In this document: piece by piece, positions 1 to 8,143 of the stretch | How positions within the stretch are numbered: position 1 is the first letter of the stretch | How the letters are laid out: the number at the start of each line of letters is the position of its first letter | Assembly: GCA_003499715.1 (NCBI GenBank) | Contig: DNSH01000128.1 | Coordinates: 1-19,611, forward strand | Direction of reading: 5' to 3' | Origin: Candidatus Mesolinea sp. | GTDB lineage: Bacteria > Chloroflexota > Anaerolineae > Anaerolineales > Anaerolineaceae | DNA: 19,611 bases | Position numbers and translations under genes: made by a program | Notes under the pieces: model-generated | The model's database searches: none | What the model saw: only the letters and a program-made list of their open reading frames with translations | Told to the model about the DNA's origin: nothing

Positions 1-809
1 CGGTTATTATCCTCTCAGCCTCAGGCGGCGTAGAAATTGAAGAGTTGGCAGTCCGTCACCCTAATGAAATTATCAAGTCTGCGATTGACCCTTTGCTAGG
101 TTTACAGCCTTATATGGTGCGGGCTATGGCTTCGCATATTGGATTGGATTACGCATTGTGGAAGCCGCTATTACAGATTGCCCTCTCATTGTGGAACATA
201 TTCCATCAATTGGACGCAACTTTGGTTGAAATCAACCCACTGGTAATAACGACGGAGAAAGAATTGGTTGCCTTGGATGGGAAAATGACGATTGACGATA
301 ACGCTCTCTTCCGCCAGCAAGATTTTTTGGAGTTGGCTGATCAAGCTATTGAGACACCAGCTGAACAAGAAGCCCGTAAGTTTTGCTTATCCTACATACA
401 ACTTTCGGGGCATATAGGCTGCCTCGTGAATGGGGCTGGTTTGGCGATGGCAACGATGGATTGCATTCAACAGGCTGGAGGGGAACCAGCGAACTTTCTG
501 GATATTGGCGGCGGTGCTAACGCTGATAAAGTTCAAGCAGCCCTGCGGATTATCCTTTCGGATGAAAACGTGCAATCTGTCCTGATTAATATTTTTGGTG
601 GCATCACGCGCTGCGACGAAGTGGCTAAGGGTTTGCTTTCAATCCTCCCAGAAAACACGCGTAACCTCCCGATTATCATCCGCTTAGAAGGGACCAACGC
701 CGAGCAAGGCCGTATGATGCTTGCACAGGCACCCAACTTAATGATCGCAGAAAGCCTCATGCAGGCTGCAGAAATGGCTGTGCATGCCGCTGAAAGAGCA
801 ATGGTATGA
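1..809 (+). CDS. sucC: Succinate-CoA ligase (ADP-forming) beta subunit, 5'-truncated by the window edge
   Basis: Beta subunit of succinyl-CoA synthetase, the TCA-cycle enzyme that couples succinyl-CoA cleavage to ATP synthesis; it works with SucD in the cytosol. The reading frame is open from base 3 (the ASGGVEIEE stretch is typical SucC), so the start and most of the ATP-grasp domain lie upstream of the window. Visible marks are EINPLV, the LDGKMTIDDNALFR segment, VNGAGLAMATMD, LDIGGGA, the INIFGGITRCD loop and the C-terminal RLEGTNAEQG of the ligase-CoA domain. About 268 residues are present against a usual length near 385-390. The TTG at 45 is internal and is not a start. The stop overlaps the sucD start (ATGA at 806-809), which implies translational coupling. 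Related malate-CoA ligases share this fold, so substrate specificity is inferred from the family consensus. Confidence 0.95.
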   Translation, partial: VIILSASGGVEIEELAVRHPNEIIKSAIDPLLGLQPYMVRAMASHIGLDYALWKPLLQIALSLWNIFHQLDATLVEINPLVITTEKELVALDGKMTIDDNALFRQQDFLELADQAIETPAEQEARKFCLSYIQLSGHIGCLVNGAGLAMATMDCIQQAGGEPANFLDIGGGANADKVQAALRIILSDENVQSVLINIFGGITRCDEVAKGLLSILPENTRNLPIIIRLEGTNAEQGRMMLAQAPNLMIAESLMQAAEMAVHAAERAMV

Positions 810-1693
810 GCATATTATTAACCAAAGAATCCAAAATTATGATTCAAGGTATCACTGGGCGCGAGGGACGTTACCATGCGCAACGCATGCAGGAATATGG
901 GCATAATGTCGTTGCTGGCACATCGCCAGGTCATGGCGGCGAATGGGTATTAGATGGTAAAGTCCCCGTATTTGATACCGTCGAGGAAGCAAAAAGGTCT
1001 ACCGGAGCTGACACCAGCGTGGTTTTTGTGCCAGCTTACCATGCATTTGATGCGCTACTGGAGTCGATCGACGCAGGAATCCAGCTAATTGTGTGCATTA
1101 CAGAGGGCATTCCGATTATGGACATGCTCAAAGTGCGCCGCCTCTTAGCAGAGAAGGAATGCTACCTTGTTGGTCCCAATTCTCCAGGAATTATAACGCC
1201 TGGCCAAGCCAAAGCTGGCATTATCCCCGGAGACATTGCAATTCCTGGTAAAGTCGGGATTGTTTCCCGCTCTGGGACGTTGACATACGAGGTGGCTTTA
1301 GCACTCAAACGTGCCGGGATCGGCGTCAGTACTTGTGTGGGTATTGGCGGAGACCCAATAATTGGTACGAGCTTTGTGGATTGTTTGGAACTCTTTGAAG
1401 ATGACCCTCACACAGATCAGGTCGTCATCGTCGGTGAAATTGGAGGAAATGAGGAAGAGAAGGCTGCCGAATTTGTTCTAAATGAGATGACAAAGCCAGT
1501 CTATGCGTATATCGCCGGTAAATCCGCCCCTGAAAACCGCCGTATGGGCCATGCCGGTGCGATCATCGAAGGTAACACCGGTTCAGCAGAGTCCAAGATT
1601 ACTGCATTTAGGCAAGCTGGCGTTAAAGTTGTCTCCTTCCCTGAGGAGATTGCCACCTTGATAGCGGCTGTTTTAAACCAAAAAGGAGCTTAA
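806..1693 (+). CDS. sucD: Succinate-CoA ligase alpha subunit
   Basis: Alpha subunit of succinyl-CoA synthetase. It binds CoA through an N-terminal Rossmann domain and carries the phosphorylated catalytic histidine. At 295 residues it has the normal family length. Visible features are the CoA-binding region GITGREGRYHAQ (residues 15-26), CITEGIP (97-103), GPNSPGIITPG (123-133), VSRSGTLTYE (153-162), GIGGDPIIG (179-187) and GEIGGNEEEKAAEF (210-223). The active-site loop RMGHAGAI contains His249, matching E. coli His246. The start ATG overlaps the sucC stop by four bases, so the two subunits are probably translated together. The gene ends inside an intrinsic terminator, with its TAA stop in the hairpin loop. 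No truncation or odd residue is seen. Assignment is very secure. Confidence 0.97.
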   Translation: MSILLTKESKIMIQGITGREGRYHAQRMQEYGHNVVAGTSPGHGGEWVLDGKVPVFDTVEEAKRSTGADTSVVFVPAYHAFDALLESIDAGIQLIVCITEGIPIMDMLKVRRLLAEKECYLVGPNSPGIITPGQAKAGIIPGDIAIPGKVGIVSRSGTLTYEVALALKRAGIGVSTCVGIGGDPIIGTSFVDCLELFEDDPHTDQVVIVGEIGGNEEEKAAEFVLNEMTKPVYAYIAGKSAPENRRMGHAGAIIEGNTGSAESKITAFRQAGVKVVSFPEEIATLIAAVLNQKGA

Positions 1694-1704
1694 GGCTCCT
1701 TTTT
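1680..1704. terminator. Bidirectional intrinsic terminator between sucD and acpP
   Basis: A perfect 10-bp stem pairs AAAAAGGAGC (1680-1689) with GCTCCTTTTT (1695-1704) around the loop TTAAG. The A-run and T-run on the two arms give a U-tract whichever strand is transcribed, so it can end both sucCD (plus) and the convergent acpP (minus). The sucD stop codon TAA (1691-1693) lies in the loop and the last sucD codons form the left arm. Confidence 0.85.
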
Positions 1705-1722
1705 GCTAGAAATTAATAAAAC

Positions 1723-1965
1723 TTACTTTTTGGTAAGCTCGTCAACCACTTTTACTGCATCACCTACTGTGCGAATACTGCGCGCAGTTTCGTCGGAAAT
1801 GGTAATATCGAACTTCTCGCAAAAACCGTCGATAAGGAAAAACTGGTCCATCGAATCAGCTTTGAGATCTTCAATGAAGCGCGTGTCCATAGTAATATCG
1901 TCCCCATCGATCTTGAGCACATCAACAATGACTTCCTTGACTTTTTCAAAAGTATTTTCTTCCAT
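1723..1965 (-). CDS. acpP: Acyl carrier protein
   Basis: Small acidic carrier protein of 80 residues, the normal ACP length. It holds growing fatty acids on a 4'-phosphopantetheine arm during type II fatty acid synthesis. The attachment serine is Ser38 in LKADSMDQ, matching the usual GADSLD motif, and the four-helix pattern is clear. Helix II is unusual: where typical AcpP reads DSLDTVELVMALEEEF, this protein reads DSMDQFFLIDGFCEKF, so the positions of E. coli Glu41 and Glu47 are Phe43 and Cys49. That may mark lineage-specific partner recognition or a dedicated ACP. The ATG is preceded by GAGGTG at a good distance (about 1971-1976). The gene is convergent with sucD and divergent from fni. Being a second, specialised ACP is possible but cannot be decided here. 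Confidence 0.93.
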   Translation of the reverse strand: MEENTFEKVKEVIVDVLKIDGDDITMDTRFIEDLKADSMDQFFLIDGFCEKFDITISDETARSIRTVGDAVKVVDELTKK

Positions 1966-2038
1966 CTTTCACCTCATGTCATGATTATGGATATTTTAGC
2001 ATTTTTGATTGCCAAATTATAATACGATAACTATAACA

Positions 2039-2048
2039 CAGGAATGTT
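2039..2048 (+). promoter_or_regulatory. Ribosome binding site of fni
   Basis: AGGA at 2040-2043 lies five bases before the ATG at 2049, supporting that start. The ATG at 2044 reaches a stop after one codon and is not used. The 83-nt gap between acpP and fni is AT-rich, with a TATAAT at 2018-2023, but it has no convincing -35 partner, so no promoter is assigned. Confidence 0.6.
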
Positions 2049-3080
2049 ATGATGGATACACATACTGCTTCACGGAAAGACGACCACTTGCGAATTAACT
2101 TAGAAAACGAAGTGAAATCCGCTTTGACCAATGGTTTTGAGGCTTATCGATTTCTTCATCAAGCTCTGCCTGAAATTGACTTAGAGGAAGTCGATACCAG
2201 CCTGACACTTTTTGGTAAGCGTTTGCGTGCTCCGCTATTGATCTCCTCGATGACCGGCGGAACGCAAAAAGCGGCACACTTCAATCAACTTTTAGCACGA
2301 GCTGCACAGGAATTTGGATTAGCAATGGGCGTAGGTTCACAGCGCGCCGCGATTGAAGATCCATCTCTTGAAGATACATTTCGCATCGCCCGCCAAGAAG
2401 CACCCGACGCACTTCTGTTTGCCAACTTAGGTGCGGTGCAGCTAAATATGCGCTATGGTATTAGCGAATGCCAGAGAGCAGTGGATATGCTCGCAGCCGA
2501 TGCGCTCATTTTGCACCTCAACCCTCTGCAAGAAGCCTTACAACCTGAGGGAGACACCAAATTTCGCGGCTTGCTTAGGCGTATTGAGGAAATTTGTACA
2601 AAATTGCATGTTCCAGTCATTTCCAAAGAAGTCGGCTGGGGGATTGGCGTAACTGCAGCTCAGCAATTGCTAGATGCCGGCGTTGCAGCCATTGATGTGG
2701 CTGGCGCTGGTGGAACTTCCTGGTCCCAGGTGGAAATGTATCGCCAACGAGATCCGCAACGCGCTCAGATGATATTGCACTTTCAGGATTGGGGTATCCC
2801 TACAGCTCAGTGCTTAGTGGAAATCAAGCAAAAATTCCCGAATGCGTGTCTTTTCGCTTCTGGCGGGCTGCAAAACGGCATCGATATGGCAAAAAGCTTG
2901 GCTTTAGGCGCAACCTTGGGAGGAATCGCGGGACCACTCCTGCGCGCTGCCAACGAAGGTTATGATCAGCTGAGTAAATTGATATCACTCATACTGGAAG
3001 AATTACGCATTTGTATGTTTGCTACCGGTAAAAAGACCTTAACTGAATTTGACAAATCGGTGATTGCACAAGTTCAGTAG
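2049..3080 (+). CDS. fni: Type 2 isopentenyl-diphosphate delta-isomerase (FMN-dependent)
   Basis: Interconverts isopentenyl diphosphate and dimethylallyl diphosphate, the five-carbon units for quinones, carotenoids and undecaprenyl carriers. Type 2 enzymes are TIM-barrel flavoproteins that use reduced FMN and Mg2+. The 343-residue length fits. Visible motifs are the N-terminal RKDDH (9-13), SSMTGG (66-71), the HLNPLQE block (156-162) with the Asn, Gln and Glu used for substrate and metal, KEVGWG (193-198), AGAGGTSW (218-225), and a C-terminal SGGLQNG with a GAT...GG region for the FMN phosphate. The start has AGGA five bases upstream. It stands alone on the plus strand, divergent from acpP and convergent with the polysaccharide block (14-nt gap, no clear terminator). 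No other isoprenoid gene is in the window. Confidence 0.95.
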   Translation: MMDTHTASRKDDHLRINLENEVKSALTNGFEAYRFLHQALPEIDLEEVDTSLTLFGKRLRAPLLISSMTGGTQKAAHFNQLLARAAQEFGLAMGVGSQRAAIEDPSLEDTFRIARQEAPDALLFANLGAVQLNMRYGISECQRAVDMLAADALILHLNPLQEALQPEGDTKFRGLLRRIEEICTKLHVPVISKEVGWGIGVTAAQQLLDAGVAAIDVAGAGGTSWSQVEMYRQRDPQRAQMILHFQDWGIPTAQCLVEIKQKFPNACLFASGGLQNGIDMAKSLALGATLGGIAGPLLRAANEGYDQLSKLISLILEELRICMFATGKKTLTEFDKSVIAQVQ

Positions 3081-3094
3081 GTTCTAGCTGCGTG

Positions 3095-4663
3095 TCAGGC
3101 AGGCTGATTGCTTTCCAGGGGCTCTGTTGAGCTGTTCACTTCTTCTGTGGTTTTGATGCTCTGAGGTGCTTTGGCTTGTTGGCTGATGCGCCTGGCTGCG
3201 ACTACGAGCCCTAATGCGATCCAATAATAAGGCAAGCCGAATGTATCCATGCTGAAGCCTTCCATGATTAAGGCAATGATAAACAGCTTGCCAGTAAACC
3301 CGAGAGCCCGATCCAGTTCACCTACTCCGGACCTCTCCAATTGAACGGCTTCGCGCCAGTGTAAGTAAACCCAAGAGGTGTAAAAAGCAAAACCTAAAAT
3401 TCCTGTTTCAGCTAACAATCGCACCCACAGGTTTTTGATATTAGGGAGAATATTAAGCGTGAAGAGGTATCGCACCACCTCTGGCAAGCCATAGCCAAAC
3501 TCCGGCACTAAAGCGGGAAAAAAGAACCCGGCTCCGCCTAACCCTACCCCAAACCATGGGTGGGCTAAGAAAACGCGAAAGCCAGTGATCCAATAAATCA
3601 GGCGTTCAGCAAAGCTGAGCTTGCTTGCCCAGCCCAACACGCCAAACTGCTTCAGGCGCTCGATATTGAAAAGCTGCTCCATTCTAGGGTCAATTCGCGA
3701 AAATAGCATACCTAAGCCTAATGCCACCAAACCAAATACGATTAAAAGCCCTACCCACATTCCGAATTTGCTCAGAAAATGTTGGCTGCGACTCACGGTT
3801 TTCCCAGATTGTTCACTGTGTTTACTTAGCCAGCGGTTCATCGCTTTGTCAGCCAAACCGAATACCACAAAGGCAACAACGACGAGGGTCGTCAGCCATC
3901 CTATACGCGAAAAACTTAGGAAAAGGACAATGGCACCTAATATGAGCAAAATATTTTCGAACGTGAAAATTCCAAAAATTCGTTTTTTCGATATTGAAAT
4001 TTTCTTTACACTAAACCCTAACCACAGCGGAATATAGAGCGTGTTAAATTGGTGCGCTAACCAAGAAGGTTCAAAAGCCACGCCAGTTACCCGCTGGCGG
4101 TAAAGCAGCCCACTTGAAGAGATATAGGACTGCAGATTCCATAATATTTGAGGATATTCTCCGTAAAGTTGCCAAGCAACTGCTTGAATCAAGCTGGCAA
4201 GAATGGCAATCAACCCACCAAGATATATCCATTGCAGGGATTTTCGTAGGGTTGTTCCATCCACAATAATCGTAGTAGTCAGTAAGTAGAACCCTATTCC
4301 AAGCGCTACTGTAAGTAAGCCTTCCAAAGCGTTCCGCGAAACTGAAGCATTACGAAAGGATTCAAAAGGGATGAATGCAGCTAACGCTGTAGCAAGCGCT
4401 GCTACGAGGAAAAAGACGAAAATGGGCAAACTTTGCTTAGGAATGGAGCGCGTTTTGATAAATCGGGGTAAGAAAAATATCAGTGCAAGGATGCCTAAGA
4501 ACACAATAGAGAGCGGCGCTACAGACGCTCCATGAAAGAGCTTAGCAAGAGCCGGAAAGCTCGTAAATGGCAAGCACAATAATAATAATGCCCAGCAATT
4601 TTCCGTAATAGACTGCCAAACTTTAGGCTTCATCTGTTTTCTTGTGCTTGCTTGGGATTTCAT
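3095..4663 (-). CDS. O-antigen ligase/polymerase-like polytopic membrane protein
   Basis: Probable polysaccharide ligase or polymerase of the Wzy_C (O-antigen ligase) type, which joins lipid-linked glycans outside the cytoplasmic membrane. The 522-residue protein is strongly hydrophobic, with about ten or more membrane spans, followed by a polar C-terminal tail rich in Ser, Thr, Glu and Gln (about 495-522). Family-like marks are RVTGVAFEPSWLA (191-203), LSFSRIGWL (249-257), and a periplasmic-loop stretch with Arg354, then AHPWFGVGLGGAG (367-379), resembling the conserved HPxxGxGxG motif, and LLAETGILGF further on. It overlaps the upstream Wzz-like gene by 41 bases if the ATG at 4663 is used, or by 11 bases with the ATG at 4633 (MKPKVW). 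Neither has a strong ribosome binding site. If the host lacks LPS, exopolysaccharide polymerisation or attachment to another anchor is likelier than LPS ligation. Confidence 0.75.
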   Translation of the reverse strand: MKSQASTRKQMKPKVWQSITENCWALLLLCLPFTSFPALAKLFHGASVAPLSIVFLGILALIFFLPRFIKTRSIPKQSLPIFVFFLVAALATALAAFIPFESFRNASVSRNALEGLLTVALGIGFYLLTTTIIVDGTTLRKSLQWIYLGGLIAILASLIQAVAWQLYGEYPQILWNLQSYISSSGLLYRQRVTGVAFEPSWLAHQFNTLYIPLWLGFSVKKISISKKRIFGIFTFENILLILGAIVLFLSFSRIGWLTTLVVVAFVVFGLADKAMNRWLSKHSEQSGKTVSRSQHFLSKFGMWVGLLIVFGLVALGLGMLFSRIDPRMEQLFNIERLKQFGVLGWASKLSFAERLIYWITGFRVFLAHPWFGVGLGGAGFFFPALVPEFGYGLPEVVRYLFTLNILPNIKNLWVRLLAETGILGFAFYTSWVYLHWREAVQLERSGVGELDRALGFTGKLFIIALIMEGFSMDTFGLPYYWIALGLVVAARRISQQAKAPQSIKTTEEVNSSTEPLESNQPA

Positions 4664-5429
4664 TGATAAGGATGCCCATTATTAGTCCAACTCCAGCTCC
4701 GCCGAGGATCAAGGCACCACGCTGAAAATTTAATGGCTGAGCTGGAACAGCTGCTGGTTGGTACTGGCTCACGTTGAGTGCCAATGTTAAGCCTAACGAC
4801 TTTGGGCTTTCTTCCAGAATAATAGCATTCAAGCGCTCCATTTCTTTGGAGAGCTCATCAGGAGTTAGAAAAAGGCAAAATGTTTTGGGTACCGTTAAGG
4901 CATCTGTAAAGCAGGCAGAAAGAGCCTCATATTGAAGTTTAGCTTCCGAAAGCAGCACAGCGTGAAGATAAGCTTCATTCAAGCGGTCATAGAGGATTTC
5001 AGCCCACTCAGAAGCAATACGTGCTGCCACTTGTGGGTCAGGATCTTTGACCTTGATGACAGTATTCATCAGTTGGCGTTCGACTCTGGTTTTTTGCTTT
5101 AAGTCTTCTAAAGTAAGTGCGTTTCCTTGATCTGCCTCTGTCTCGATCAAGCGGTATACTACCTCTGGGTGGAATACGAGCTCTCCGATGTGATTAACCT
5201 GCGCATCAAGCATAATTTCTGTTATAGTGCCATCAATACGCAATTCCATATTCGTTGTCACCAGGGCTTTAGCTTCATAGATAGGCGTAAAACTTAGGCT
5301 CAAAAATCCCCCAATCAAAGCTCCTATGAGGATGCTCACAGCCACAGTCAACCAGGGCTCAAATCCTTTTTCAGAGAAAAGCTTCACTTGATAATCTAGG
5401 TTGAAATGTGATTGCGGATTATTTTGCAT
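4623..5429 (-). CDS. Wzz-like polysaccharide chain-length/co-polymerase membrane protein
   Basis: Probable chain-length regulator or co-polymerase for surface polysaccharide. From the ATG at 5429 the protein has 268 residues and the typical two-helix layout: a short cytosolic N-terminus, TM1 at about 26-48 followed by TPIYEAKALV, an extracytoplasmic helical domain with the family-like VKDPDPQVAARIASEWA (127-143), a proline-containing stretch (AAVPAQP, 226-232), TM2 at about 238-256 and a short basic/acidic tail. No Walker motif or tyrosine-rich tail is present, so it is not a fused bacterial tyrosine kinase. The frame can be extended to a TTG at 5456, but I prefer the ATG. It is shorter than most Wzz proteins (about 300-350). 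It overlaps the downstream ligase-like gene, indicating one transcript. Confidence 0.7.
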   Translation of the reverse strand: MQNNPQSHFNLDYQVKLFSEKGFEPWLTVAVSILIGALIGGFLSLSFTPIYEAKALVTTNMELRIDGTITEIMLDAQVNHIGELVFHPEVVYRLIETEADQGNALTLEDLKQKTRVERQLMNTVIKVKDPDPQVAARIASEWAEILYDRLNEAYLHAVLLSEAKLQYEALSACFTDALTVPKTFCLFLTPDELSKEMERLNAIILEESPKSLGLTLALNVSQYQPAAVPAQPLNFQRGALILGGAGVGLIMGILINEIPSKHKKTDEA

Positions 5430-5505
5430 GGTATTAACTCTACGCGAAATTATCAAAATAGTATGAGCGTGCTGCCTATTTTAACATGAACTCTGTAGAA
5501 CGAAT

Positions 5506-8046
5506 TCAGCGTTGGCAGAAGTCTTCGGAATAGGGCACATTAGAGCGCAAGGTTAATTTCTGATCTGTTAAGTAGCCTAAAAATCCTTCGATATAGCCAT
5601 CTTTTTTACAGCCAACGATGATAACATCCTGCCCTGGCAGCATCTCAGTGAGGTCATCTTCGTCAAAATGGAAGAAGACTTCGGTTAATTCTGGCTGCAA
5701 AACTGTAAGGAACAGTCCCGTTGCCTCAAGCCGTGCAAAATCTCGATAACGTGGATAAAGCATACGTCCAGTAAATACCATGCCGTTTTCTTGATCGATG
5801 AGGTCTGAAACTTTGTCTACCAGCTCTGGTTGCTGCGCGAAAATCGCGCTTTGGTAAAGAGTTGCTAGAGTCCTTTCCTCATTTTTCTCAGTATACAGTT
5901 TGGGGTAGCTGATATTAATAAGCGGAATAAGACTGGCTACTACAAGGATAACCAAACCTGTGGAAAGCAAGTCTCTCCATTCATGGCGCGCTGCACCTTG
6001 TTCCACCACAGGCGTAGGTTCAACTTGCACTGCTGGTGATGTTTTCAACATTAAACCACGCCAAAGCGCAGCTAATCCCAAAAGGAAGTAAAAATAAAGT
6101 GTCCAATCTGCTGGGAGGAGGTAGCGGCTGCCTGAAGTGCGCCCTAAAGCATTAGAAAGGTAGTAACCCACATTTATCAACAGTGGTATTAAGCCAGCCC
6201 ATCGGTTTTTGTGCCAAGCAGCTGAAATTCCTAATCCGATGAGGGTTAAATTAGCTGCAAATGCCAACCCGGTTGAAAGCGGCATTTCACCCCGCCAAGT
6301 GACCGGCTCGTCCCAATATGCCTGGCCTAATACTGGTGTGAGCTCGAGAGGATACAGCTGGAAAGGCATGATAAAAAGAGCCTTAATTTCATTATTAAAA
6401 AAATGACCAGCGACAATTTCTATAGCATTTTTTGGAAGTATCAGGCTAGGGGTGTTCACCAAGCGTGGTGCTACCCTTGGGCTTTCCGAGGTTTGTGGTG
6501 TTCTCACACCCAATAGGATCGGGTCATTAGCTTCTAATCCCGTTGGCGCTGGGCTTTGCTTCACGTGTAAAAACCGTGTTTGAATGACAGCTTGAATTTT
6601 ATAGCTAAAAGGATCAATTCCGTATTCTATCCGATTGTAGGCTGTCCACGGGGCAATGGTAAGTATAAAACCTAAGATGAAGATGCCCCAAGCTGGCCAG
6701 ATCTGCTTCCATTGGAACTTATACACAAAAAGAGCCATCAGCATCACACAGGGGACTAGTACTAAAGCATTTGTGCGCACCATGAGGGCAAATCCCAGCA
6801 CAGCACCAGACAGGATGGTCCAGGGGCTTTGTTTCTTAGGCTTCTTGAACCACTTGAGCAATATCAGTGCTAACAATGCCATCAAGATCATCGTCGGGAA
6901 TTCTGAGAGGTATAAGCGTGAATTGGAGACAGAGATCTTAAATGTGGAAAATATGGCATTGTATTCTTTAACGACAGCAAAAAGTGCCAAACTCAACCCG
7001 AACAAGCGGTGATAAAACTCATTCCCAAGGAGATAAAGTATCACTGGGAAAATGGCGAAGCAAACAATTTGCCAAGTTGTTGTTGTCCAGTAATTCTGTC
7101 CCACAAATTGGTGCAACAGACCTAAGAAAAAAGTATAAAGCGGCTTCTCCGTAAAGTAAGGGTATTCCAGCCGTTCTCCGATGAGCATATACTGTCCGCC
7201 TAAATCGGTGAGCGCAGCGTCACTAAAGGGATAATAATCTTGGTTAGGCGGGTAAGGACCCTCAGCAAAAAAGCTATTCGAAAAAGGCGCTTGATTCCAC
7301 AACCAAACTGCCCCAACCCATAGCAGCAAGCAAATCACCACGTCTAGCCAAACGCCTGGCGTACGTCCACCAGTGTGTGCTTTTATCTTATCTAGAATTA
7401 GATCTCCCAACAGAACAAGGAAAATGATGAGTACCAGCTGGTTGAGCAGCACTGGTACGCCAGCTACATTCCAGTAGCGATCATCCGGATTCAGCCCGAT
7501 TCTCGTTACAACGATGAGCAGCCAGATCGCGGCGATGCTCGCTAAGCAAATTAGAAATGCTTTTTTATCTCCGCTGCCTGAAGGAAGAACAATGCAAAAA
7601 ACAACAAAAAATAAGAGTTGGAGAAAACTTATATAAAACCAAATACTCACTGGTTCAGTGAAAAACTTAATCACCGCATTAGTTGCTCCCCAAATCAAGA
7701 TCATCGCTGTGGTAAGGAGCAAAAATGCCATGCATAATATCAGCACAAAACGGCGTATACGCGAATAATCCCCCATAAGTGAGTTTCGCATGCGGTTATA
7801 GAAGTCTTGAGCTGTCTTATTACGCAGGAGCAAGAAGAGTCCGAAAATGATAAGTGCTGCGGCTAAAATTAACCAGCCCAGAGAGACGAGCTTAATAGAC
7901 TTTGCTGCAACCCAACCTTCTGGTTTAGTGACGATTGCAGTTTTATAATTCAGCCAAGCGAGGATGCCTAACCCCTCCAAACCAGTAAGGATAAAATACA
8001 GTGCAGGAATATTAGGTTTAGCCGAGCTGATTTGAGTTTTTCCCAT
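5506..8046 (-). CDS. Large GT-C-type glycosyltransferase-like membrane protein
   Basis: An 846-residue polytopic protein resembling GT-C (ArnT/PMT, GT39-like) glycosyltransferases, which transfer sugars from polyprenyl-phosphate donors on the outer face of the membrane. The first roughly 250 residues hold about six or seven membrane spans. A first large outside loop follows with acidic residues in QDYYPFSDAALTDLGG (269-284; Asp270, Asp276 and Asp281 are candidate catalytic or metal residues), then EYPYFTEKPLY, which resembles the family's P-x-YP-region. More spans follow (about 325-470), then a long loop (470-590), spans to about 665 with SGSRYLLPADW (638-648), a final span (695-711) and a soluble C-terminal domain (712-846). 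The N-terminal extra spans and C-terminal domain make it longer than a standard GT39 protein. No Shine-Dalgarno precedes the ATG. Substrate is unknown; the neighbours suggest surface glycan. Confidence 0.7.
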   Translation of the reverse strand: MGKTQISSAKPNIPALYFILTGLEGLGILAWLNYKTAIVTKPEGWVAAKSIKLVSLGWLILAAALIIFGLFLLLRNKTAQDFYNRMRNSLMGDYSRIRRFVLILCMAFLLLTTAMILIWGATNAVIKFFTEPVSIWFYISFLQLLFFVVFCIVLPSGSGDKKAFLICLASIAAIWLLIVVTRIGLNPDDRYWNVAGVPVLLNQLVLIIFLVLLGDLILDKIKAHTGGRTPGVWLDVVICLLLWVGAVWLWNQAPFSNSFFAEGPYPPNQDYYPFSDAALTDLGGQYMLIGERLEYPYFTEKPLYTFFLGLLHQFVGQNYWTTTTWQIVCFAIFPVILYLLGNEFYHRLFGLSLALFAVVKEYNAIFSTFKISVSNSRLYLSEFPTMILMALLALILLKWFKKPKKQSPWTILSGAVLGFALMVRTNALVLVPCVMLMALFVYKFQWKQIWPAWGIFILGFILTIAPWTAYNRIEYGIDPFSYKIQAVIQTRFLHVKQSPAPTGLEANDPILLGVRTPQTSESPRVAPRLVNTPSLILPKNAIEIVAGHFFNNEIKALFIMPFQLYPLELTPVLGQAYWDEPVTWRGEMPLSTGLAFAANLTLIGLGISAAWHKNRWAGLIPLLINVGYYLSNALGRTSGSRYLLPADWTLYFYFLLGLAALWRGLMLKTSPAVQVEPTPVVEQGAARHEWRDLLSTGLVILVVASLIPLINISYPKLYTEKNEERTLATLYQSAIFAQQPELVDKVSDLIDQENGMVFTGRMLYPRYRDFARLEATGLFLTVLQPELTEVFFHFDEDDLTEMLPGQDVIIVGCKKDGYIEGFLGYLTDQKLTLRSNVPYSEDFCQR

Positions 8047-8143
8047 TTTTTGTCAATAGATGTAAATATGGCTCAATTATAAGTCAACCCAGAGAGCTTA
8101 TGGCATAATCAAGCTTGAGATTTAATAAAAACTTAGGTCAAAT

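Noticed and set aside
2005..2037. Promoter for fni from TTGATT, TATAAT or TATAAC
   Set aside because: The spacings are 7 or 21 bases, outside the workable range, and no other -35 fits; the AT-rich gap may hold a promoter but I cannot place it.
3621..4037. Plus-strand open frame of 138 codons opposite the ligase-like gene
   Set aside because: It is antisense to a well-supported membrane protein, its composition (Pro, Thr, Asn, Arg rich) is that of a shadow frame, and it has no ribosome site.
6656..7012. Plus-strand open frame of 118 codons opposite the GT-C gene
   Set aside because: Antisense to membrane-spanning coding sequence, no recognisable domain and no ribosome site.
8059..8087. Promoter for the GT-C gene, TTGACT-N17-TACATC on the minus strand
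   Set aside because: The -35 is good, but the -10 matches only three of six bases and would leave a leader of only about six bases.
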